Source: an uncultured Collinsella sp.
GTDB lineage: Bacteria > Actinomycetota > Coriobacteriia > Coriobacteriales > Coriobacteriaceae
Assembly (NCBI GenBank): GCA_902482035.1
Contig: CABSYW010000011.1
Coordinates: forward strand, 1 to 63,647
Length of the DNA: 63,647 bases
Direction of reading: 5' to 3'
Part shown: positions 8,565 through 16,746 of the stretch, piece by piece
Layout of the letters: each line of letters opens with the position of its first letter
How positions within the stretch are numbered: position 1 is the first letter of the stretch
Notes under the pieces: generated by a model
Databases searched by the model: none
Seen by the model: the letters and a program-made list of their open reading frames with translations, nothing else
What the model was told of the DNA's origin: nothing
Translations under genes and position numbers: made by a program

Positions 8565-9491
8565 TTACAGCTTGGCGATGGCGTCGTCCACGTGCGAGAC
8601 GTAGATGTCGTCGACCGCGACGTTCTGTCCCAGACCCTGGAGCAGGCACGTCACTTCGAAGCCGGCGGCCACGAACTTCGCAGCCCAGCTGTCGGGGTCG
8701 GTCTCGTCTGCCATGTCGTTGTTCGCGTGGTCGCCCGCGACCACCATGAACGGCGCGAGCACGGCCTTCTTGTAGCCTGCGGCGCTCGCGGCGGCGATAA
8801 CATCCTCGCAGGTCGGTTCAGCCTCGACGGTGCCGACGAAGAACTGCGTCAAGCCCTCGTTCTTGAACACTTCCTGCATCTTGGCATAGTCGGCGTTGGA
8901 ATCGGCTTCGGTGCCGTGGCCCATGAGGCACATCGCCGTCTTGCCGTCGTCGAAGGACGCCATGTTCTCCTTAATGGCTGCGGCCACCTTCTTGTAGTCG
9001 TCGTCGGAGGTGAGCAGCGGGTCGCCGAGCGAGATCTTGTCGAACTTGTCGGCGTACTTGTCGAGCTCGTCTTTCACGTCGGTGTATTCCAGGCCACCCA
9101 TGAGATGCGTCGGCTGCACGACGATTTCCTTCACGCCGTCTTCCACGCAGCGGTCGAGCGCCTCGGTCATGTTGTCGATCGTGATGCCGTCGCGCTTCTT
9201 CAGCTTGTCGATGATGATCTGCGCGGTGAAGGCGCGGCGGATGTCGTAGTCCTGCCAGTACTTCTCGCGGATAGCGTCTTCGATGGCGCCGATGGTGATG
9301 TGGCGCGAGTCGTTGTAGCTCGTGCCGAAGCTCGTGACGAGGATGACCGGCTTCACGGCCTTCTCCTTTTCACTCGATTTCTCGGAACTCGCGGAGGTGC
9401 TGGAGCAGCCCTCGAGCGCGACTCCGGCGAGCGCGACGGCTCCGGTTGCTGCGGCGCCCATGAAGCCGCGGCGTGACATCTGGTCGGACAT
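8565..9491 (-). CDS. cbiK: Exported sirohydrochlorin cobaltochelatase (CbiK family) with Tat/lipoprotein signal
   Basis: The 308-residue protein is a class II chelatase of the CbiK type, which inserts cobalt into sirohydrochlorin or its oxidised form. Metal/substrate residues expected of the family are visible: His in VQPTHLMGGLEY, Glu in VGTVEAEPT and His in VVAGDHANND. Its N-terminus is unusual. MSDQMSRRGFMGAAATG matches a twin-arginine signal (SRRGFM), and a lipobox LEGC follows, so the enzyme should be anchored outside the membrane. A periplasmic CbiK is known in Desulfovibrio vulgaris. The ATG at 9491 is chosen because it starts the signal directly; AAAGGAAA lies upstream. It is the first gene after the B12 riboswitch. 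Confidence 0.9.
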   Translation of the reverse strand: MSDQMSRRGFMGAAATGAVALAGVALEGCSSTSASSEKSSEKEKAVKPVILVTSFGTSYNDSRHITIGAIEDAIREKYWQDYDIRRAFTAQIIIDKLKKRDGITIDNMTEALDRCVEDGVKEIVVQPTHLMGGLEYTDVKDELDKYADKFDKISLGDPLLTSDDDYKKVAAAIKENMASFDDGKTAMCLMGHGTEADSNADYAKMQEVFKNEGLTQFFVGTVEAEPTCEDVIAAASAAGYKKAVLAPFMVVAGDHANNDMADETDPDSWAAKFVAAGFEVTCLLQGLGQNVAVDDIYVSHVDDAIAKL

Positions 9492-9611
9492 GGTTTTTCC
9501 TTTCCTCGGTTTGCCGGTCCCCCGGCGACAGTTGCTTGTCGGCACAAGCGAAAGAAAAGCGCACCCCTCGGGGTTCACAAGGAGCTAACGCCACGGCGAT
9601 GCCGTGAGGAA

Positions 9612-9745
9612 AAGGCGAAGCAGTCTGGCTTGGGGCGCGAGGAGGTTCGCCCGCGCGTCCTATACAGTAATGTCCCTTGCCCAGGATTCCCACCTGGTTC
9701 CCTCCGCAAGCCAGCGCGGGCTGTGCAGGCGCCGCGCCGGTCATT
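9612..9745 (-). ncRNA. Cobalamin riboswitch
   Basis: Read on the minus strand, this leader contains GGGAACCAGGTGGGAATCC, then GGGACATTACTGTA, then a B12-box-like AAGCCAGACTGC, in the order and spacing of the cobalamin riboswitch. It sits about 120 bases upstream of cbiK, between the promoter and the gene. A short CACGGC/GCCGTG hairpin and an ACCCC/GGGGT hairpin with a U-rich tail follow the B12 box and may be the expression platform. It should turn down the cbiK-lipoprotein-transporter operon when cobalamin is plentiful. Confidence 0.9.
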
Positions 9746-9789
9746 TCCTTTTATCCGATTGTCATATGCTCGTTGCCGAATCTTTTACT

Positions 9790-9818
9790 ATGATAGTGGG
9801 CACTTGTGAACGTGTCAA
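9790..9818 (-). promoter_or_regulatory. Promoter of the riboswitch-cbiK operon
   Basis: On the minus strand TTGACA (9813-9818) and TATCAT (9790-9795) are separated by exactly 17 bases. Transcription would start near 9783 and run through the riboswitch. Confidence 0.75.
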
Positions 9819-9949
9819 AGCCAAGGCGGGCGGCATTGCGCCTCCTGCCTGCGTATTTGCGCCGATTGCCGCCGCAGGCGCCGTGTTTTGCCCGCTGCGC
9901 GAATGGCGGCGTAAACGGTTGCGATGAGAAACGGGAAGGGAAGGCTCGG

Positions 9950-10741
9950 ATGATTCATATCGTTGGCGCAGGCTCGGGCGCCGCCGACCTTATCACGCTG
10001 CGCGGGGCGCGCCTTCTGCGCGCGGCCGACGTGGTCGTTTGGGCGGGAAGCCTTGTGAACCCCGAGCTGCTCGTTGAGTGCAAGGAATCCTGCATCGTCT
10101 ACGATAGCGCGCACATGACCTTGGAGGAAGTGCTCGACGTGATGCGCGCGGCGGATGCGCGGGGCGAGGAAGTGGTGCGCCTGCACACGGGCGACCCGTG
10201 CCTGTACGGCGCCATCCAGGAGCAGATGGACGCACTCGACGCGTGCGGCGTGGACTACGAGGTGGTGCCCGGCGTGTCGAGCTTTTGCGGTGCCGCGGCT
10301 GCGCTTCGCCAGGAATACACGCTGCCGGGAATCAGCCAGTCGGTCGTGATCACGCGGCTTTCCGGGCGCACCCCCATGCCCGCGGGCGAGGGCATGCGCA
10401 CCATGGCGGAAAGCGGCTCGACTATGGTCATCTTTCTGAGCTCGGGTATGCTCGCCGAGCTTTCCGCCGAGCTTTTGGCCGCGGGCCGCAGCTCCGACGA
10501 GCCGGCGGCGCTCGTGTACAAGGCGACCTGGCCTGAGGAGCGCGTGGTGCGCTGCACAGTGGGCACGCTCGCCGATGCGGGCGCGCGAGAGGGCATCGAC
10601 CGCACGGCGCTCGTGGTGGTGGGCCGCGTGCTCGGAGCTCGCGGCGGGCTTGCGCACGACGGCGTGCAAGCGGAGTCGTACGAGCGCAGCAAGCTTTACG
10701 ACCCTTCGTTTGCCACGGGGTATCGGAAGGTGAGCAGCTAG
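9950..10741 (+). CDS. cbiF: Cobalt-precorrin-4 C11-methyltransferase CbiF
   Basis: The 263-residue SAM-dependent tetrapyrrole methyltransferase adds the C11 methyl group in the anaerobic route. Family features are the N-terminal IHIVGAGSGAADLITLRG loop, HTGDPCLYGAIQEQ and VVPGVSSFCGAAAAL. The length is normal. The ATG at 9950 follows GGGAAGGG with good spacing; an in-frame extension upstream to 9806 has composition of a leader and no start signal. It heads the long plus-strand operon. No cobalamin riboswitch is visible on its own strand, and its promoter was not identified. Confidence 0.93.
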   Translation: MIHIVGAGSGAADLITLRGARLLRAADVVVWAGSLVNPELLVECKESCIVYDSAHMTLEEVLDVMRAADARGEEVVRLHTGDPCLYGAIQEQMDALDACGVDYEVVPGVSSFCGAAAALRQEYTLPGISQSVVITRLSGRTPMPAGEGMRTMAESGSTMVIFLSSGMLAELSAELLAAGRSSDEPAALVYKATWPEERVVRCTVGTLADAGAREGIDRTALVVVGRVLGARGGLAHDGVQAESYERSKLYDPSFATGYRKVSS

Positions 10742-10742
10742 C

Positions 10743-11927
10743 GTGGCCTTCGAGCACTACATATATACCGGGACGACCCGCCTGCGCTGCGGCTACACGA
10801 CGGGGAGCTGCGCCGCGCTCGCGGCGAAGGCGGCCTGTGAGATGCTCTTGTCACGAAAGCCCGTCGGCCTCGTGTCGATCGTCGCCCCCGGCGGGCTGCC
10901 CGTCGAGACGGACGTGGTCGACGCATGCATCGGCGAGGGGTGCGCCCAGTGCGCCGTTCGAAAGGACGCAGGCGACGATGCCGATGTGACTGACGGCGTA
11001 CTCGTGTACGCGCACGTGGAACATGCGGGGTCGGGCACGGGTGCTGCGGGCAGCAAGGACGTGCCCGCGCGCGAATCGGAAGTTTCCGTCGATGGCGGCG
11101 TGGGCGTGGGGCGCGTGACGTTGCCCGGGCTCGAGCAGCCGGTGGGGGCGGCCGCCATCAACGCGACGCCGCGCGCGATGATCACTTCGGCGGTGCGCGA
11201 GGTGTGCGCCGCGCACGGCTTTTCTGGAAATATTGCTGTGACGATTTCGGTACCCGAGGGTGTTGCCCTTGCCGAAAAGACCTTCAACCCGCACCTGGGG
11301 ATAAAGGACGGCATCTCCATCCTGGGCACGACGGGCATCGTCGAGCCGCGCAGCCTCGCTGCCTTGCGCGACAGCATCGAGCTCGAGATCCGGCAGCATG
11401 CGGCTATGGGGCGGCGCGGAGTCGTGCTCACGCCCGGCAACTACGGCGGGCAGTTCATCTCGGGGCATTTCCACCTAAACGGTGCGCCGGTGGTCTTCAT
11501 CTCCAACTTTGTGGGCGATGCGATTGATTGCTGCGTTCGTGAGGGATTCACCAATGTCCTTCTTGTGGGACACATCGGCAAGCTGGTGAAGGTCGCTGGC
11601 GGCATCATGGACACCCATTCACGTACCGCCGACTGCCGCGCGGAGATTCTGGCCGCCCACGCGGCCTTGGCCGGCGCGGGTGCGAAGACCGTGCGCGAGA
11701 TCATGTCGTCGGTCACGACCACGGCGGCGCTCGAGGTAATCGAGGCCGCCGGCGTGGGGGACGCTGCGCGCGCCTCGCTCGCTGCGGCAATCGAGGACAG
11801 GTTGCGCCGCCGCGCGGCGGGCGCATGCGACATCGCCGCGGTCGTGTTCGACGCCGAGCGCCGTGAGCTTTTCCGCACGTCGGGTGCCGATGCAGTTATC
11901 GGGGAATTGGGGGCGACGTATGAGTAA
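10743..11927 (+). CDS. cbiD: Cobalt-precorrin-5B C1-methyltransferase CbiD
   Basis: The 394-residue protein methylates C1 in the anaerobic corrin pathway. CbiD hallmarks are LRCGYTTGSCAALAAKAA near the N-terminus, and GNYGGQFISGHFHLNGAPVV and VGHIGKLVKVAGG in the second half. It starts with GTG, one base after the cbiF stop, and its end overlaps the cbiL remnant by 8 bases. Confidence 0.94.
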   Translation: MAFEHYIYTGTTRLRCGYTTGSCAALAAKAACEMLLSRKPVGLVSIVAPGGLPVETDVVDACIGEGCAQCAVRKDAGDDADVTDGVLVYAHVEHAGSGTGAAGSKDVPARESEVSVDGGVGVGRVTLPGLEQPVGAAAINATPRAMITSAVREVCAAHGFSGNIAVTISVPEGVALAEKTFNPHLGIKDGISILGTTGIVEPRSLAALRDSIELEIRQHAAMGRRGVVLTPGNYGGQFISGHFHLNGAPVVFISNFVGDAIDCCVREGFTNVLLVGHIGKLVKVAGGIMDTHSRTADCRAEILAAHAALAGAGAKTVREIMSSVTTTAALEVIEAAGVGDAARASLAAAIEDRLRRRAAGACDIAAVVFDAERRELFRTSGADAVIGELGATYE

Positions 11928-12153
11928 AGGCGCGCTGTACGGGGTGGGCCGCGCAATCGGCTGGCCGGGGACGAAGGTGGTCATGAAGGCGCGCCGCTCG
12001 CTTGCGGACACGAAGCGCATCCTTCGCGAGGAGGGCGCCTTCGACGGTGCCGAGCTCGTAGAGGACTGTGGGCTTCCTGGCGAGCGCGTGTACCGCTCGG
12101 TCGACGATGTGCCCGATCGGGGCAGCTACTTCTCGACGATGGTGGTGCGCTAG
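11920..12153 (+). pseudogene. cbiL: Internally deleted cbiL (precorrin-2 / cobalt-factor II C20-methyltransferase remnant)
   Basis: The open frame encodes only 77 residues. Its first ten, MSKGALYGVG, match the usual start of CbiL just before the conserved glycine-rich SAM loop. It then jumps to PGTKVVMKARRSLADTKRIL and ends EDCGLPGERVYRS...YFSTMVV, which is the usual CbiL C-terminus. Around 150 residues that carry the SAM-binding and catalytic core are missing, yet the frame is kept. Family members are about 220-240 residues, so this product should be inactive. ATG at 11920 overlaps the cbiD end. No other cbiL is present in the window. Confidence 0.82.
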
Positions 12154-13287
12154 ATGAGGGTTTCCTGCATAGCGTTCACTGAGAGGGGATATGCGTTGGC
12201 GGAGCGCACCGCACGCGCGCTTTCCGATTGCGCGCAGACAGGTGAAGATGACCCTGGCTGGGACGTTTCCGTTTCGCGCGGGTTCGGCGAGGGGAAGGCC
12301 GACCTGCGCGCATGGACGGCGCTCGCGTGGGAAGCGTCGGACGCGCTTCTGTTCGTGGGCGCGGCGGGCATCGCCGTGCGGGCGATCGCGCCGCATGTCG
12401 CCTCAAAGGCAACCGATTCCGCGGTTGTGGTGATCGACGAGGCGGGGCGCTTTGCCGTCTCGCTTTTGTCGGGGCATTTGGGCGGTGCGAACGAGCTTGC
12501 GCAAACTGTGGCACGCGCGGCAGGGGCCATCCCCGTCATCACCACGGCGACCGACGTCCGCGGCGTGTGGGCGGTGGATACGTGGGCGCGCTGTGCGGGG
12601 CTCGCCGTTTCGAATCCCGAGGCCATCAAGCGAGTGTCGGCGCGGCTTCTTTCGGGCGGGCGCGTGGCGCTCTATTCCGACATGCCGATTTCGGGACAGC
12701 CGCCTGAGGGGGTTGACATTGCGTCCGACCGCGCTCGGGCCGATATCGTCGTGTCGCCGTTCGCTGGCGCGAATGCAGGTGCGTCCGTGCGCGAGGCGGA
12801 GACAACGGGCGAGGTCGTGCCCGCCGGTGAGACGGGGAAGCCGGCGGGCGGGCGGGCGCAGGCGCCTGCGCCCGAGCCGCTTCGCCTTGTTGTGCCCTGC
12901 ATCGTTGCGGGCATAGGGTGCCGTCGCGGTGCGTGCGTCGAAGCGATCGGGGAGGCGTTTCTTCTCGCGTGCGGGCAGGCGGGCATCTCGCCTTCGGCCG
13001 TGCGCGAGGCGGCGACGATCGACGTGAAGACGCACGAGGAGGGTCTGCTCGCCTTCTGCCGCGCGCGCAATATCCCGCTTGCGACGTATTCCGCAGAGGA
13101 GTTGTCGCAGGTCGAAGGCAGCGTTTCGCCATCTGATTTCGTGCGTGCGACGGTGGGGGTCGACAACGTGTGCGAGCGCGCGGCGCTCGCGGACGGGGGC
13201 AAACTTATCTTCCCGAAGCTCGCTCACGGCGGCGTGACCGTCGCGTTTTCCAAGGTAACTATCGAACTTTCGTTTAAGGAGCGGTGA
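12154..13287 (+). CDS. cbiG: Cobalt-precorrin-5A hydrolase CbiG
   Basis: The 377-residue enzyme opens the ring lactone and releases the two-carbon fragment as acetaldehyde. The N-terminal CbiG domain shows FVGAAGIAVRAIAPHV and VSLLSGHLGGANELA; the C-terminal domain shows VAGIGCRRGACVEAI and STYSAEEL-like residues (LATYSAEELSQVEGS). A Glu/Gly/Pro-rich linker of about 35 residues joins them (about residues 205-245). The ATG directly follows the stop of the cbiL remnant. Confidence 0.92.
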   Translation: MRVSCIAFTERGYALAERTARALSDCAQTGEDDPGWDVSVSRGFGEGKADLRAWTALAWEASDALLFVGAAGIAVRAIAPHVASKATDSAVVVIDEAGRFAVSLLSGHLGGANELAQTVARAAGAIPVITTATDVRGVWAVDTWARCAGLAVSNPEAIKRVSARLLSGGRVALYSDMPISGQPPEGVDIASDRARADIVVSPFAGANAGASVREAETTGEVVPAGETGKPAGGRAQAPAPEPLRLVVPCIVAGIGCRRGACVEAIGEAFLLACGQAGISPSAVREAATIDVKTHEEGLLAFCRARNIPLATYSAEELSQVEGSVSPSDFVRATVGVDNVCERAALADGGKLIFPKLAHGGVTVAFSKVTIELSFKER

Positions 13288-14030
13288 TGGGAAAGCTCTT
13301 CGTGGTGGGGATCGGCCCGGGCGGCCCCGACGGCATGACGATTGCGGCCCGGCGCGCGCTCGAGGCGGCCGACATCGTTGTGGGGTACACGAAATACGTG
13401 GAGCTCGCGCTCGCCGCCGTGCCCGACGCGGCGCATCTCGCGACGCCGATGATGCACGAGGTCGAACGGTGCCGCCTGGCGCTTTCGCGTGCGCAGAGCG
13501 GAAAGGCCGTGGCGCTCGTGTGCAGCGGTGACGCGGGCGTGTACGGCATGGCGAGCCCCGTGCTGGAGCTTGCGGAGGACTACCCCGATGTAGACGTGGA
13601 AGTTATCGCCGGGGCCACCGCGGCTCAGAGCGGGTCGGCGGTGCTCGGCGCCCCGCTTGCCCACGACTTCGCGGTCGTGTCGCTCTCCGACCTGCTCACG
13701 CCATGGGAGGTCATCGAGCGCAGGCTCGCCGCCGTGGCGAGCGCCGACTTCTGCATCTGTTTGTACAACCCGCGCAGCAGAAAGCGCGCCGACAGGCTCT
13801 CGCGCGCGGCGAAGATTATGCTCGAATGGAAGGGCCCCGACACGCTCTGCGGCTGGGTACGCAACATCGGGCGCGAGGGGCAGCAGTCGGGCATGTGCAG
13901 GCTCTCTGAGCTGGGGGAGATCGACGCCGACATGTTCACCACCGTGTTCGTCGGCAACGCGGACACGAAGCGCGTAGACGGCCGTATGGTCACGCCGCGC
14001 GGGTATCGGGAGATTCCATGCGAAAGGTAA
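13287..14030 (+). CDS. cbiH: Cobalt-precorrin-3 C17-methyltransferase CbiH
   Basis: The 247-residue tetrapyrrole methyltransferase contracts the ring and methylates C17. Motifs are VVGIGPGGPDGMTIAARRAL, CSGDAGVYGMASPVLEL and VIAGATAAQSGSAVLGAPLAHDF. ATG at 13287 overlaps the cbiG stop as TGATG, with AAGGAG five bases upstream; this is preferred over the GTG at 13284. Its end overlaps cbiET by 13 bases. Confidence 0.92.
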   Translation: MGKLFVVGIGPGGPDGMTIAARRALEAADIVVGYTKYVELALAAVPDAAHLATPMMHEVERCRLALSRAQSGKAVALVCSGDAGVYGMASPVLELAEDYPDVDVEVIAGATAAQSGSAVLGAPLAHDFAVVSLSDLLTPWEVIERRLAAVASADFCICLYNPRSRKRADRLSRAAKIMLEWKGPDTLCGWVRNIGREGQQSGMCRLSELGEIDADMFTTVFVGNADTKRVDGRMVTPRGYREIPCER

Positions 14031-15367
14031 CGATCATCGGGGCGGGGCCCGGAAACCCCGACTTGCTCTCGCGCGCGGCGCTCGACGCGATCGACATCGC
14101 CGACGTGGTCATCGGCGCTCATCGCGCGCTTGCCGGCATCGACGTGCCGCCCGACGTTGTGAGATGCGAGCTCGTGAAGACGGCGGACATCGTCGCCGCG
14201 CTCACCGATGCGGCGTCGTGGCAGCGCGCCGTGGTCGTGATGACGGGCGATGTGGGGCTGTTCAGCGGCGCGCGCCGCCTGGTGGAGGCGCTCTCCGGCA
14301 ACGCGCAGGTGGACGTGCGCGTCATTCCCGGCATAAGCTCAGCGTCGTATCTCGCCGCGCGCCTCGCGCGTCCATGGCAGGATTGGCGCTTTGCGAGCGC
14401 TCACGGCGTGGCGTGCGACATCGTGGCCGAGGCCGAGCGCGCAGGTGAGCTCTTCCTCGCTACGTCGGGCGGGGAAGACCCCTCGCGGCTTTCCGGCGAG
14501 CTTGTGCAGGCGGGCTTCGGGGACGCGCGCGTGACGGTGGCCGAGCGCCTGTCGTACCCCGACGAGCGCATCACCTGTACGACCGCAAGTGAAATCGCAG
14601 GTCAGACGTTCGACGACTTGAACGTGATGCTTATCGATTTCGCAGGCGGCGCCGGGTCGCCTGCGGGCTCTAGCGCAGCCTCAGAGGCGCCGGCCGGCGC
14701 GTCTGCGCCCGCGGCGGCTTCTTCCGCGGTGGACTCTGCGGGCGCATCTCGCGCCGCGAGCTCCCGCTGGCCGTACGCTTCCTCGGGCATTCCCGACGAG
14801 CTCTTCATCCGCGGTGACGTTCCCATGACCAAGCAGGAGGTGCGAGCCGTCGCGCTCGCGAAGCTGCGCCTTACCGCGACCGACACCGTGTGGGACGTCG
14901 GCGCCGGCACGGGGAGCGTGTCGATCGAGGCGGCGCTCGTCGCGCGAGCGGGGTCGGTATGGGCGGTTGAGCGCAACGCGGCCGGCGTGCGGCTCATCCG
15001 GGAGAACGTGGCTGCATTCGGGTTCGGCAACGTGCATGCAGTCCCCGGTGTCGCCCCCGAAGCGCTCGCGAAACTGCCCGTCCCCGACGCCGTGTTCGTC
15101 GGCGGGAGCGCGGGCGAGCTTCCCTCCATCGTGGAAGCGGCGCTCGAGAAGAACTCGCAGGTTCGTCTGTGCGTGCCATGCGTCACCGTTGAGACGCTCA
15201 CCGAGGCGTGCGCGCTCCTCTCGGGTTCGCGCTTTAAGGGGTTCGAGGCGTGCCAGGTGTCGGCCGCCCGCGCCGAGGCTGTAGGCTCGCACCATCTCAT
15301 GAAGGCGCAAAACCCCGTGTTCCTCGTCAGCGCGCGTGGTGCAGGTGGGGAAGGCGGCGCCCGGTGA
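14018..15367 (+). CDS. cbiET: CbiET fusion: precorrin-6Y C5,15-methyltransferase and decarboxylase
   Basis: The 449-residue protein joins CbiE (about residues 1-205; IIGAGPGNPDLLSRAAL, MTGDVGLFSGARRL, VIPGISSASYLAARL) to CbiT (about residues 255-445; ELFIRGDVPMTKQEVRA, VWDVGAGTGSVSIEAAL, PDAVFVGGS). An Ala/Ser-rich linker of about 45 residues separates them. The pair methylates C5 and C15 and decarboxylates the C12 side chain. Such fusions correspond to CobL in the aerobic pathway. The cbiA GTG overlaps its stop. Confidence 0.92.
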   Translation: MRKVTIIGAGPGNPDLLSRAALDAIDIADVVIGAHRALAGIDVPPDVVRCELVKTADIVAALTDAASWQRAVVVMTGDVGLFSGARRLVEALSGNAQVDVRVIPGISSASYLAARLARPWQDWRFASAHGVACDIVAEAERAGELFLATSGGEDPSRLSGELVQAGFGDARVTVAERLSYPDERITCTTASEIAGQTFDDLNVMLIDFAGGAGSPAGSSAASEAPAGASAPAAASSAVDSAGASRAASSRWPYASSGIPDELFIRGDVPMTKQEVRAVALAKLRLTATDTVWDVGAGTGSVSIEAALVARAGSVWAVERNAAGVRLIRENVAAFGFGNVHAVPGVAPEALAKLPVPDAVFVGGSAGELPSIVEAALEKNSQVRLCVPCVTVETLTEACALLSGSRFKGFEACQVSAARAEAVGSHHLMKAQNPVFLVSARGAGGEGGAR

Positions 15368-16746
15368 GCACGACCATCCCGCGCTTCATGGTCGCTGCGC
15401 CCTCGAGCGGGAGCGGCAAGACGGTCGTTATGTGCGCGCTCCTGCGCGCGCTCGCGCGCCGCGGCCTTGCATGCGCGGCCTTCAAATGCGGCCCCGACTA
15501 CATTGATCCGCTCTTTCATCGTCGCGTCGTGGGCGCGCGCTCGGGCAACTTAGACGGCTTCTTCACCGACGCCCCGACGCTGCGCGCCCTGCTCGCACGC
15601 GGCGCCGCGGGCGCGGATGTCACGGTGCTCGAGGGGGTCATGGGCTTCTACGACGGCATGGCGCCCGGCGTGGCCGACGCGAGCAGCTACCAGGTTGCGC
15701 GCGACACGGAAACGCCGGTCGTTTTAGTGGTGAACGGGCGCGGGGCGTCTTTATCGCTGGCCGCCGTAATCCGCGGCATCGCCGAGTTCCTGCCTTCTGC
15801 GAACGTGCGCGGCGTCGTTCTGAACAAGACAAGCGCCGCTGCCTGCGCCTACGCGGCGCCTGCGATCGAGAAGCATACGGGCGTCGCGGTTTTGGGGAAT
15901 ATCCCCGCCGACGAGGCGTTCTCGCTCGAAAGCCGGCATCTGGGGCTTGTGACCGCCGACGAAGTCAAGCAGCTCTCCGCGCGCCTCGACAAGATGGCCG
16001 AGCTGGTGGAAAAGAGCGTCGACGTCGACCGCTTGCTCGAAATAGCGGCGACGGCACCCGATATCCGCGAGGAACCTTACCGGTTGGAGCCGATCGCGGG
16101 AGCGCGGCCCATCGTCGCCGTCGCGCGTGACGAGGCGTTCTCGTTCTACTACGAGGAGAACCTGTGCGCGCTCGAGGACCTGGGTTGCGAGCTGGCCTTT
16201 TTCAGCCCCCTGTGTGATAGCGAGTTGCCCCGGGGGACAAGCGCCCTCTATCTGGGAGGCGGCTACCCGGAGCTCCATGCGCGGCAGCTCTCCGAGAACG
16301 CGCCGATGCGCGACGCGGTGCGGCGCGCGGTGGAATCCGGCATGCCGACGGTCGCCGAATGCGGTGGGTTTCTGTACCTGCAGCGCGAAATCGCCGATAG
16401 CGAGGGGCGGCGCTGGCCTGTTGCGGGCGCCCTTGAGGGCGCAAGCGAGAATGGGGGAAGGCTGTCCCATTTCGGGTACGTGGAGCTCACTTCTCAACGC
16501 GACGGGCTCTACGGGCCGCGCGGCACACGCATCCGCGCGCACGAGTTCCACTACTGGCAGTCCACCTGCCCGGGCGGCGACTTCTGGGCGCAGAAGCCCC
16601 GGCGCGACAAGGGCTGGCCGTGCATGACGACCACCCCGTCCCTGGTTGCGGGCTTCCCGCATGTGTACTATCCTGCGAACCCCGACGTTGCGCGCGCGTT
16701 CGCGTCTGCCGCGGCGTCGTTCGCAGAGAGGAGGCGGCATGGCTGA
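15364..16746 (+). CDS. cbiA: Cobyrinate a,c-diamide synthase CbiA
   Basis: The 460-residue glutamine amidotransferase amidates the a and c side chains of cobyrinate with ATP. N-terminal P-loop APSSGSGKTVVMCALLRAL; the FKCGPDYIDPLFH motif is diagnostic. The C-terminal class I amidotransferase-like domain contains LGGGYPELHARQL and the nucleophile region VAECGGFLYLQ. The GTG at 15364 overlaps the cbiET stop (GTGA) and has GGGGAAGG upstream; the longer in-frame upstream reading is part of cbiET in another frame. Confidence 0.92.
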   Translation: MSTTIPRFMVAAPSSGSGKTVVMCALLRALARRGLACAAFKCGPDYIDPLFHRRVVGARSGNLDGFFTDAPTLRALLARGAAGADVTVLEGVMGFYDGMAPGVADASSYQVARDTETPVVLVVNGRGASLSLAAVIRGIAEFLPSANVRGVVLNKTSAAACAYAAPAIEKHTGVAVLGNIPADEAFSLESRHLGLVTADEVKQLSARLDKMAELVEKSVDVDRLLEIAATAPDIREEPYRLEPIAGARPIVAVARDEAFSFYYEENLCALEDLGCELAFFSPLCDSELPRGTSALYLGGGYPELHARQLSENAPMRDAVRRAVESGMPTVAECGGFLYLQREIADSEGRRWPVAGALEGASENGGRLSHFGYVELTSQRDGLYGPRGTRIRAHEFHYWQSTCPGGDFWAQKPRRDKGWPCMTTTPSLVAGFPHVYYPANPDVARAFASAAASFAERRRHG

